Shown here in pieces: positions 32,075 through 41,700 of a stretch of DNA of 64,000 nucleotides. The translations under genes were made by a program, and so were the position numbers. Origin of the DNA: Globisporangium splendens (Eukaryota; Oomycota; Peronosporomycetes; Pythiales; Pythiaceae). A model generated the notes under the pieces. It was not told the DNA's origin, did not search any database, and was given only the letters and a program-made list of their open reading frames with translations. The stretch spans positions 1 through 64,000 of the forward strand of contig VFIW01000014.1 in NCBI GenBank assembly GCA_006386115.1, read 5' to 3'. Within the stretch, counting starts at the first letter, position 1. Every line of letters begins with the position of its first letter.

Positions 32075-33678
32075 TTAGAGGTATTTCTTCTGAAAAGAGA
32101 CTGTGCGGGTCTTCTTCGGGCGCTTCAGCATCTGATAAAAGAGCAAATTTACCACCAGCACCCACGCGAGCACGAGCGCCACGTACGTCGCCAGCGCGTT
32201 GTAGCCGCTGCCGCAGATCATGTACCACGAGTCCTCATAGTGCAGCTGCGTGAGCGGGTAGTTGCAGAAATTGAAGTCCTCCTCGAAGTCATGCACGCAC
32301 AGAAACGTCTTGCGCTCGTGGGTCATGCCAATCAAGGAGTACACTGTCTCGCGCTCCGAGCAATCGCCCAGCGGTTGGTGGTGTCCATGCGACACAATCG
32401 CCGACGGGTCGATAAACACCATCAGGATCGTCATGACACTCGAGTACACGAAAACCATCTGATTGATCGCGTGGTCGATGCAACTGTAGAGCCAATCGCT
32501 GTCGTACGCATCAACGGGATCGAGATTGAGCTGAACGTAGTCCTCCTCTGTAACCATGCAAACAGGTGTGACGAGGTTGAGTTCGGCATTAAAATCATAG
32601 AGAGAATCAGATCGCACCTTTCTCGCGATCTGCCATCCAGATGAACAGCAAACTGACGCTTGTGAGTAAGAAAAAGCACACCTGCGACCGCCGAATGGTT
32701 CGTTAAATGGCCAGAGATCGTTAGACAAACAACACCTCAATACACACAAAAGCGTACCGGTGTGTGGATACCCAGCAAATGGGCAAACGTATGGTAAAAC
32801 AGGATCAGGAACAGAACCGCAAACAAAGTCGAGAAAAACGGTGTCAGCAGCACGTAGCACCACTCTCGCTTCCAGTACTCTTGCTCATAATACGCCCCAT
32901 TCAGCATGCAGCTTCACATCATAAACGCTATGAATCAGTCTCTCATCACTCACAGAAAGTGTCATCGAGCTTCTCACCTCCGTAGGGTGTGATGCGCGCA
33001 AAGGAAGCTCATTCCAAAGTAGAACGAATAGAACAGCAGATGGAACGGGATACCGTAGAATCGGTCTTGAAGCAACGGATCGGTATCATGCCAAGTCCAC
33101 CAGAGAAACTTGGATCCGAGAAGCTCAAACGGGAACGACAGTACTACGACCACGACCCCCATGGCGAACGGCTGGACAAACGAGTCAATGCGCAGTCGAC
33201 TCACCGCAACAAACGCCCTGCCCAATAACAAAATAACAATAAGCGACTGTGTACGTACGTACTAGATGGAGAAGGATGGAGGGGAAAGCTTACATGTAAT
33301 AGAACTGCGCTTGCATGAGCACATAGTACAACGGCAGTCGCTCTGGGATCAGCATCACCTAAAACATTGTGTCAGTCAGTTCCGCAGTCGACCACAAAGC
33401 TCGGCTCTTTGATGCACATGTTTTAGCACGTTCATCCAAATTTCAAGACGTACCAGTGCCTGCGCATGCCAGCGCTTTTGGTTGAAAAAGAGCAGTTCCA
33501 CGAGCACCGTTTGAAGGACTGCGGCGAGAAACATCGTGGCGTTTCTCTTGCCGGACGAGTGGATGTGCAGCAGCAGGAGGAACGCGCAGAGGTACGACGC
33601 GATCTCGATGGTCACGAGCGACACATTCTCCTGCAGCAGCCCGAAGAGTGCGATGGTCACCAAGCGCGACGGCACCAT
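32075..33678 (-). CDS. Multi-pass membrane protein of unknown function
   Basis: Six exons (33678-33454, 33358-33294, 33217-32978, 32911-32758, 32681-32618, 32547-32075) give 406 residues. I count about seven to nine hydrophobic helices, including LVTIEIASYLCAFLLLL, FAMGVVVVVLSFPFELLG, LFAVLFLILFYHTF and ATYVALVLAWVLVVNLLF. The loops carry aromatic-rich motifs (WWTWHDTDPLLQDRFYGIP) and several cysteines, and the C-terminus is basic (KKTRTVSFQKKYL). The pattern resembles conserved multi-pass proteins of unknown function; I cannot place it in a named family. The acceptor of exon 4 (GTGAAG) is weak. The other junctions are standard and keep frame. Confidence 0.75.
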
Positions 33679-33842
33679 GTCGAGCGTCCGATCTTGGCAG
33701 TTTTCAGTCTCACGTCACGTGCACAGTCAGAGAGCAACGCCAATAGTACCCCCGTCCCCTCAACCAGCAACGTTGCTGAAAAAAACAAACTGATACCAAC
33801 TATTAGCATGCAAAAAGCAACTTCGTATCTGTTATGAGGTGC

Positions 33843-35900
33843 TTAGTTCGACTTGCGATCATGCATGGCTGGTATGTTGAACATCAAAAAGACGCGATAC
33901 CCGCCAAACAGGAACCCGGCGAGCACCACCAGCCCAAACAGTAGCTTGGACGCCGAGAACATTTCCATCTCGGTGGACGGGCGGGGCACAGCAGCAGCGC
34001 CGGCATTCGCGGCTCGGGTAGTCGCAGGCTCAGGACTGCGGTTCCAGAGATGGCCCACTCTTTCCTTCCACGTCTCCCCGGCACGGCCATTCTCGGCAGC
34101 GGCAGCTTGCGCCAGCAAAGCCTTTTCGCGCTCTATGTCCTTCGGGATGTAGCACGTGGTCCCTTCGTAGGTCTCGTCGCACTTGCATACGCCGTTCACA
34201 CAGTCCCCATTGTTGCTGCAGTGCTCACGGTAGACGCAGGTCACCTTGCGGTCAGAGAGCGGGTCGTCGTGAGTCTCGGCATATCCACTGGAAAGCGATT
34301 TCAAATAGCGATCAAACGCGATGTCATGTTCCGAGAGGCTCATGTCCATAAATTTCGAATGGTCTTTCTCCAAGTCAGGGAACAACAAATTGAAGCGCCC
34401 ACGACGCGCGTATTCGCTCATTGAGTCAAACAGACGGCGAGCCACATAAGGAGGGAACCACCCTGGACAGGACCAGCACGCCGTATCCCAGGTACGCATC
34501 TTGTCAACGCATTTTTTGGCGCAAAATGCGGAGTCAGACGGTCGGAAAAATTTGTCAAATGGCAGCTTGGCTTGGGGGTGGACTCCGATCAGATTGAGCA
34601 AATCGAACACCATGCGTTTCTTGATCGCTTCGTCGGTACCAAAGATCGATTTCTCAGGTGTCAGCGACGGGTTTGAGTGGACTTTGATCAACCACGGCTT
34701 GCCGGTGTCTTCGATCTCAAAGTCGAACTTCCATAGGTCAAAAAAGTTGTCACCCAAGTCCGTGAGCTCGTCTTCCTCGTCTTCTGCTGTGTGAGAGCGC
34801 TTCAGTTTCCCAATTTCTTGCTGAAAGTGGCCACGGTTGCTGACGATCGCTCTGATGATCGCATCATTGATCTCACTTTGCAACCGGTGCGTATCGAGGC
34901 CACGCATCATCATGTACCGCTTCACAATGTGCCACGCATTCGATCCCTCGCGCTCGCTCGATGGGAACTCGTGGAAATCATTTTGAAGCTCTGGGAAATT
35001 CCATGGCGGGACATACTCGTCGTAAGAGTACGCGCGATTATCGGTAGTGACTTTGACGTCATCTGGGTACAGGATTTTCGCGATTTTGATCGACGCGTGA
35101 TTGAACACGTAGATGCGGAGCGGGTCAACGGACGTCACTGCCACGTAGAATCCGACTTTGAACTTGTGGCCGTCGAGCAAGTACGGCTCAATGTACGACG
35201 CCACTTCCACCTGCTTCCCTTTGAACTCGTTCTCCAGCTTGGCTTTCAGATCGTTCTCGTTGATAATCACCGATCCAGGCGTGAGCGCGCTTTCATCTCC
35301 ATTACTAGGCAGCTCGCGGACGAGAAAGCGTTGGTAAATGTACCAATCGCGCTCGCGTTTCATCTCGAACTCGACTTTTTTCAAAATAGCTGGGAACGCC
35401 TTCGCCATCTTCGCTTCATCACGAGGTAGCACGTAGTGGTCAGGGACAAAATTGAAGTAGAACTGGCCGAGCTTCTTTTTGTTTCGCTTGATGTGTTTGT
35501 ACAGCATGTCACTGGATGTCAACGCTTCGGCTCCAGGAAGGTGGTTGAGCTTCGGTCGGTACGTCTTGGAGAAGCTGAGCTGGTCATACGGGGGCGAGGA
35601 CGCGATACTCCACACAAGATCGACTCCTGCGCTCGCCTTTGGCAGAAACGACCAGAGGAAGAACGGATCCTGGTTCGCCTCGTTCGCGTCTTCGCTCTTG
35701 GGCGGCACAAAACGCTTGATACCGAGCAGCTCCAGCTGGTCCAGCAGCACTTGGTGCTGGTGGCGCGGCTCTTCGGGGAGGAAATAGTGTGCAGCGGTGT
35801 GCTGGGCCGCATGCTGAGCGTGGATCTGCCGAGGGACGTTGGCCAGCGCCGCGATGACGCCCGCCGTGAGCAGCAGCAACGATCGCATGGGGAGACGCAT
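33843..35900 (-). CDS. Secretory-pathway tubulin-tyrosine-ligase-like protein with EGF-like domain
   Basis: 685 residues in one exon. The order is signal peptide (MRSLLLLTAGVIAALANV), TTL-type ATP-grasp domain (about 100-450), a Cys-rich linker (CAKKCVDKMRTWDTACWSC), an EGF-like module (CVYREHCSNNGDCVNGVCKC..C, about 575-607), a disordered stretch and a C-terminal membrane helix (LLFGLVVLAGFLFGGY). The TTL core is recognisable in YIEPYLLDGHKFKVGFYVAVTS and FDFEIEDTGKPWLIKVHSNPSL. Classical TTLs have an Arg in the first segment (DLR.Y) and Glu/Asn in the second (LLEVN). Here these read KVG.Y and LIKVH. The domain lies in the lumen or outside the cell, away from tubulin. It is probably a non-canonical or inactive ligase fold. 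Confidence 0.8.
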   Translation of the reverse strand: MRLPMRSLLLLTAGVIAALANVPRQIHAQHAAQHTAAHYFLPEEPRHQHQVLLDQLELLGIKRFVPPKSEDANEANQDPFFLWSFLPKASAGVDLVWSIASSPPYDQLSFSKTYRPKLNHLPGAEALTSSDMLYKHIKRNKKKLGQFYFNFVPDHYVLPRDEAKMAKAFPAILKKVEFEMKRERDWYIYQRFLVRELPSNGDESALTPGSVIINENDLKAKLENEFKGKQVEVASYIEPYLLDGHKFKVGFYVAVTSVDPLRIYVFNHASIKIAKILYPDDVKVTTDNRAYSYDEYVPPWNFPELQNDFHEFPSSEREGSNAWHIVKRYMMMRGLDTHRLQSEINDAIIRAIVSNRGHFQQEIGKLKRSHTAEDEEDELTDLGDNFFDLWKFDFEIEDTGKPWLIKVHSNPSLTPEKSIFGTDEAIKKRMVFDLLNLIGVHPQAKLPFDKFFRPSDSAFCAKKCVDKMRTWDTACWSCPGWFPPYVARRLFDSMSEYARRGRFNLLFPDLEKDHSKFMDMSLSEHDIAFDRYLKSLSSGYAETHDDPLSDRKVTCVYREHCSNNGDCVNGVCKCDETYEGTTCYIPKDIEREKALLAQAAAAENGRAGETWKERVGHLWNRSPEPATTRAANAGAAAVPRPSTEMEMFSASKLLFGLVVLAGFLFGGYRVFLMFNIPAMHDRKSN

Positions 35901-36303
35901 CCTTTACCTTTGCGGCACTTGCTTTCTAATGCCACGTTTGTCTTGCTCTCCCCCATTCAACCCTGATATAAAAACATAGACAGTCAAACCGTTAAGAACC
36001 TGTTAAATATCCCTTACCTCTGCGTTCCAATTTGCTTGGCTAGAGAGGAAAATGCAAAGAGATACGTACGCGTGCGCAAAGGCATTCGCATGTTGTAGAA
36101 AAATAAGCAGACAAGAGAAGAGGGGCACGTAACATAGTGTTGGGCTATACATCGCATTATCTTCTCGCACAAGCAAAAAAACGAAAAGTGAATGCAAGAT
36201 GCGCATGCATCCAATCAATGCGCATCCTGCAGCTGCAGCTCCCCGTCCTGTGTGTTGGTTGTGATTCTACTGACGCAACACGACTGCGCTATATCTCGTT
36301 CTA
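35901..36303. other. Intergenic, no feature seen
   Basis: 403 bp upstream of the TTL-like gene and downstream of bL36m. Only short overlapping frames. Confidence 0.5.
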
Positions 36304-36591
36304 TCAGATCTTTGGGATGGTGATCGACGCTTCACGGAAGGACTTGAACTTGGCGAGACCAGGAAACTGCAGCTCCTTCATCATGTTCTGGAACGTCACG
36401 TTTGGCGAGACAGCGCCGTGGGACTTCATGGCCAGTTCGACAGGCGACGCGGTGGCGCAGCACGCGCACGTGTGGAACCCCTGGCGCTGCTTGTGCTTCG
36501 GGCTGCGGTCGCAGATCACGTACACCTTTCCTCGTCGGCGGACGACCTTGCAGCCATCGCACATGCGCTTGACGGACGAGCGGACCTTCAT
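36304..36591 (-). CDS. Mitochondrial ribosomal protein bL36 with C-terminal extension
   Basis: From the ATG at 36591 the first 38 residues are a canonical bL36 ([20 protein letters not shown], then [18 protein letters not shown]) with the zinc set C-x2-C-x12-C-x4-H. A further 57 residues follow, with [15 protein letters not shown] and a tail ending SITIPKI, so the protein is 95 residues and not about 38. The extension may be a mitochondria-specific addition. The frame is open upstream to a GTG but without ATG. A likely 5'-UTR intron (GTACGC at 36695 to GCAG at 36635) precedes it. No classical presequence is found, and the basic N-terminus may serve as one. Confidence 0.8.
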   Translation of the reverse strand: MKVRSSVKRMCDGCKVVRRRGKVYVICDRSPKHKQRQGFHTCACCATASPVELAMKSHGAVSPNVTFQNMMKELQFPGLAKFKSFREASITIPKI

Positions 36592-36922
36592 CTTGCGCTT
36601 CTCTCTCGGCTCGATAGGGCTTTCGGGACACTGCGGAGCGCCGACAGTCACTCAACGATAACCACTCAATCAAACGTCCGACAGGCGTACTTCTCAAAAA
36701 TACGACTGCACAATCAAACAAACGTTATATTCGTCTGCGACGTGTGACGAGATCGCGCATCAAGTCCATGAACACACGGTTGAGTTTGTGCATTGATGAA
36801 ATTGATCCTCCCTAAATACACCTCCGTGCTCTCTCTTATCTTCATGCGCATGCTGTTGTCGTCTCCGCTTCAAATCAAGTGGCACGTGCATCACAAACGG
36901 ATGGAGAACTCCCACTCCTGCT
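36592..36922. other. 5' flank of bL36m
   Basis: 331 bp containing the probable 5'-UTR intron of bL36m and the 3' flank of the next gene. No other gene seen. Confidence 0.45.
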
Positions 36923-37255
36923 CTAGAACTTGGGGAGGTACGCCGCGGCTTTCGTCATCGCGAGACCGACTGCAATGCCGACGACGAAGAGCATGCCCAT
37001 CGCGCCGAGATACTCGAACGTCGTGACCATCGCCGACTGCGTCGCCGTTTGCTCGCCCGAATACCACACTTCGCTCACCACTTTGCGGTTTGTCCAGATT
37101 TTCTCGGCGATATAGGACGTCGCGCCGATGATGGCAATGCGCAGCACCAGAGGGAGCTCGGCGTCCTCTCCTGCTGCAGGCGCCGCATCTTGTTTCTCGG
37201 CGGCAGCCTTGCTGTCGCCCTTGCTCTTCTTGGTCGCGCTGGTGCTCTTCGTCAT
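36923..37255 (-). CDS. Small two-helix membrane protein, unknown
   Basis: 110 residues in one exon. A Lys/Ala/Ser-rich N-terminus (about 35 residues) is followed by two probable membrane helices, LPLVLRIAIIGATSYIAEKI and FEYLGAMGMLFVVGIAVGLA, and a short tail ending YLPKF. It may be an ER or mitochondrial membrane protein. I do not recognise the family. The ATG abuts a (GT)n microsatellite at 37257-37272 in the leader. Confidence 0.65.
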   Translation of the reverse strand: MTKSTSATKKSKGDSKAAAEKQDAAPAAGEDAELPLVLRIAIIGATSYIAEKIWTNRKVVSEVWYSGEQTATQSAMVTTFEYLGAMGMLFVVGIAVGLAMTKAAAYLPKF

Positions 37256-37442
37256 CGTGTGTGTGTGTGTGTTTTGGAGGTGGTGAACTGATGCATGGAA
37301 ACAAAATAATTACAATAAACGATCTTGTGTCAATCTAAAACTACCCAACATAGACGCAAACTTGTTGTCCCCCATGAGGTGGTATTTTATATTCAAATAT
37401 TTGTTTCCAAGCAATGAGGTCTCTAAAGGAGCAAGAACCAAA

Positions 37443-38697
37443 ATGGCGCCAACGAGCCGCGTGCGCACGCTGCGACGCACGCGCCATGGCGGAGAGAGCC
37501 ACTACGCGCCGCTGCAGTCGATCGGCGAGGATTCGGTCGTCGAGCTTCCGAAGGCGCTGAGCGCCACGAGCACAGGCACACAGATCAGCGAGTCGCCCGA
37601 GACGAAACCCGTGGTGAAGAGCAGCAAGCGGAAAGCGAGAGATGTGAAGGACCTGACGGAGGAAGCAATCGAGAAGAAAAGGCAGCGATCGCTTGTGCTG
37701 CTGGAAGAGCTCGAAGCGGACGGTACGTCTATGTAATTACGAACCACAACTCGTCAGTATCAATTGACGCTAGTATGCATGGTTGCACTTGCCTTGGATG
37801 CTTATTGTTTTTGTCTGTGTAATAGTGGAGAAGCGATGTGAAGACTTAATGGCCGAAGCCGAGCAGAAAGCGAAAGAACTCAAGATGGAGCTGAAGGTGC
37901 AGCTCATGTACTTGCCCCAATCCGTGCGGAAGATGCCGTGGAAGACGTTCATTGAGGACTTTGGCGGAAGTCTCGAAAAAGTGATCCAGAATGTGAAAGA
38001 GCAGGAGTACAGAAGTCTCGTGAACGCGTCGCCGCGAAAGGTACTTGATTCCGCTTTTTGCCTCGTGGACTAGCGGGCGTGCAGCCTAATAAATGTCTGC
38101 CCCGTAGACACCAAAGTCCCCCGCCATTGGAGCCCATGGAACAACAGCATCTGCGGTGCGTTGCGTACGTATATTCGTTTTTTCACGGTTTATCATCCAC
38201 CACATCATCTCATTGTGTCCGCTGCTCACTTTTAGAATACCATCGCCCACTCAACTCCAGCGGCTAGCAACAGGCGCATTTCTGCTTACGAGACTCCATC
38301 CTTCACGCCTTTCGCACAAAACGTCCCGGGGGTGAGTTTTTTTTTGCTTTCTGTTGACACCAACTCGGCATTTTGGTTCCATTCCGTAGCTAAACAGTCT
38401 GGTATATCTTTTTCCCTCTAGACACTTCTACGCGCAGCCCGCAGAGGAGAAACGACATATTCCATTAATGGTTCGCCAATTATTCCGGACACTGTGGTCA
38501 AAGCACCTGCTGGTTCATTCGTTGCAACATTTGAAGAAAATGCTGCGGAGCCCAAAATCTGCATTGCGTTGGACGCCGACACGGCGCTCGATATTTCAAA
38601 TCTGGACGCGCTCAGCGAAGAATCCCGAGCCAGCGAGAAGACCAGGCTCCTGGCGCTGCGGGCCAAAGTGAATGCAATCTTGAGTAAATTCAAGTAG
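37443..38697 (+). CDS. Borealin-like chromosomal passenger complex subunit
   Basis: Five exons (37443-37722, 37826-38040, 38108-38155, 38236-38331, 38422-38697) give 304 residues. A basic N-terminus (MAPTSRVRTLRRTRHGG) leads to a helical segment in exon 2 (EKRCEDLMAEAEQKAKELKM, then QLMYLPQSVRKMPWKTFIEDF). This segment has the shape of the Borealin N-terminal helix that packs with Survivin and INCENP, including the L-P-x-x-[VL]-R-x-M-x-W signature. The last exon resembles the C-terminal Borealin domain. In the family the complex with Aurora kinase monitors kinetochore attachment and cytokinesis. Length matches human Borealin (280). The identification rests on the N-terminal signature and overall layout. 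Confidence 0.72.
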
Positions 38698-38779
38698 ATC
38701 TTCTGATTGCTTTTCCACTCGAGAGTACAGTTTGCAACTAACCTGGTCGTCGCAAGCTCTAACGAGTTTGATCCTTGAC

Positions 38780-41700
38780 TTATTTCGGGACGAGTGACAC
38801 AAAATACACCCAGACCGACAAGACGCAGTTTGGGTATCCACAAACGTGCACTGCAAGTGCGAACTCGACATTCGCTCGCTCGTTCCAGTGAATATTCTAC
38901 AGCAGTAACAAAAAGCGAGTCAGCAAGGAATAAAAGAAAGCACAAAGTAAGCCGTTGGCTTTTGCTACTTGCCGTATTTTTCACCATATCGACCACTTTG
39001 TCAACATCCGTGAAGGTGACGTTCAGCGGCATGCCGCTGATTTCTTTCGTGCGCTGGAGCCCTTGAAGTACGTTCGTAGTCCCTGCATGTGTTGCGTTAG
39101 GCTGACTAGTTGACTCAGTTGACTGACCCTGCATGTGTGCCTCCAGCTCTTCCAAATGTCGCCCAACTTCATACTCGCGTCGATATTAAACGTCGTGATG
39201 AACCGACTGCTCCGCCATCGTCTGATTTCCAGCTTGAGTGTCTCGCGGATCTCTGTCTCGACGCTGTGGATATACTCCGTCGGAGTCTCCTCATATGCCA
39301 AATCGCGCGATTGCACACACGGTAACGCGAAATTACTCATCTGGATCGTGCCCGTGTGGAAAAATGGTTTCCACGCTTTCGAATTTGTCTCGACATCCCA
39401 GTTCAGATCGCGGAAGCAGGATGTGTATTGCACATTGGCGTAGATATTCTCACCCGACACAACAAGGGACACGTCTCGCATCGGGTATTTCTCATCCCAG
39501 ACATGGTAGCCAATGCCCGTGCTGGCGTTCCACAGCACACTTCGTTGCGGGATTTTGTACGCATCTTGTCGGAGCACGTACACTCCTTCACCCTCGGGAA
39601 CGGCGTGTCCAATGACAAGGTAGTTGCGGAAATTCGGCTCATCGCGATCCAACCAGTGGAAATAGTTGCACAGGAGTACGGCATGCTCTTCGCAGTCGCC
39701 GGCATTGATCCCAAGAAATTCTTGAGACGTGCTCCAGATATCCTTCTCGCCGTCGAAGAGATGCCAGTCGTTGAGGAATGGGATCAAATTCACAAATCGC
39801 ACCAGCTTTTACACCGTCAGCAACGACTTTGAGAAAATACCACTGCGAGGCGGTTGCTGAGCGCACAAGTATTGCGACAAGAACGTGTTTCCAGAGTTCA
39901 GATTACGCACAAACACATGGAAATTGCGCTGCTTTGTTGCTGCGTTTGTGTTTTGCACCTTGGTGGACCGCTCCGTCGCGTACTGCACCAACCGTTTGTT
40001 GGCGTCACTTGCCTCTGTGCTGCTGCCGATAGTCGCAACAGTGTCGTCGAAGGTTTTCACTGGTTGTGGAAGCAACGGATCGAGAGTCATCATTAAATTA
40101 ATGAAAGTCGCTTCTCGGCTGTTTTTCTTGGCACCGTCTTGGTCAGTGTCGCCCATCGCATTGCTTCGTGTTGGAGATTTTTGCTTCAGTCGCGGTGTCT
40201 CGTCATCAGCGGAGCTTCTCGGAGTCCCGATTCCAATGGATCCGTCGTCATCGCCATCTGCTGATTTGAGATTCGCATAGCCGACGTGCTCTATTGGCAT
40301 ATTGCACCGCAATGTGGCTTCCAAGGACCCGCTGTTGAAGTACAACATCGTAAAGGGGATGCAAACTCCGCCGAGGTAGTAGTTTTCTTGATGGAAAGAA
40401 CGCAGCTGAGCTCCAGTGCCATTCAAGTCCCCGGCCGCGTCGACTCGAGCTTCGTCGTCCTCGCCTGGAACAACCACTTGGTCAAACAGATTGATCCGAA
40501 TCTCATCCTGGCAGCGTTGGATCGATTCTGGGGACCAATCATCCAGTGGTGGTCGAAAGGGCACGACCAGTGTCTCCATCCATACTGGATTGGAGCCATT
40601 GCGGCTGCTTACGAGTGAGCTGGACGTTCGTCGTTTCTTCCCTTGAAAGCAAATCTCTACGAAGATTCGACTTTCGTGCGTGATTGTTGCTGTTGTTCGC
40701 AGCGATTGGACCGTGTTCTTTCTACTGCCACTACCGCCTCCTGTCTCCGGTTCGTCGTGTCCATCTTGGTCCGCTTCCAAGGGCAGATCTTTGCCACTCT
40801 TTCGCTTTTCGCCCAGCCCGCGACTCCTGATGTTGCTTTCTCGAGCTGCCTCGCGTTGCTGCGTGTGCTGCTTCATACGAACGGGTACGTTGATCGCCTT
40901 CTGCACTTGGATGTAGAGGTCGCAACAATTTGGTCATTCCGCTAACGCACTCGGAACAGCACGCTTTGCAGCGTGGGGTCGCAATCTGCGTCATGCCGCA
41001 AAGATTCTGCCCAACCCAGAGAGATCCAGCGTTCCTGGGAGCAGTGGCAGAGGTTGTTCCTGAATGATACTCGCCAGAGTCTTTGTTTTCTCTCTTGCGA
41101 CGATTTTCCGCTTTGCGATGAGCTGGTTTTGCTTTACGCGGTCAATGAGATCGTGGATCTTCAGCAGCGCCATCTTGCGCTGGCGGGCGACACTGTACAA
41201 GTCGCCTTCTGCTGCGTTTTCGGCGCGGAGCCGATGGTCGAACCTCTTGACCTCGGGTCGGAGCAGCGACAAATATCTGTCATTTGCCGTGATTTCGGAT
41301 TCCTCGAGCGGCATCGGGTCCTCAAAATCAGCGTGTTGCCAACGTGATGCATCCACACCGCCTCGATTCGGAATCACGTCTCCGCGGCAAGCAGTCGCAT
41401 CGCAAACGCTCGTTCCGTATTTTGCCGCATGCTCTCGATCTCGTTGCTGGAGTAGCAGATTGCGCTTTGTGAGTGTCTTACCCGACACGGATTGACTTGT
41501 CATGAGCCCTTACGAGTGTGCATGCACTAAGGAATTGGTCCGGAAGACATCGCGTTGTGCCAACTGGTCAGATTTCGCCTTTGCATACCGCTGAAGCCGC
41601 ATGGCCGCGGCATTTCCTGGATCATTTGAATCCAATACGCTGTCCAGCGCCCTCATATGCACGAGGAAATCGCGTTCGTAGCTGAAACTGCTCTTGTTGA

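Noticed and set aside
39809..39900. A short intron that would remove the TAA between the C2 and transglutaminase-like parts of CC2D2A
   Set aside because: All nearby GT donors are in the wrong phase for the only usable acceptor (..TAAAAG), and candidate introns would be 35-80 nt and shift the frame.
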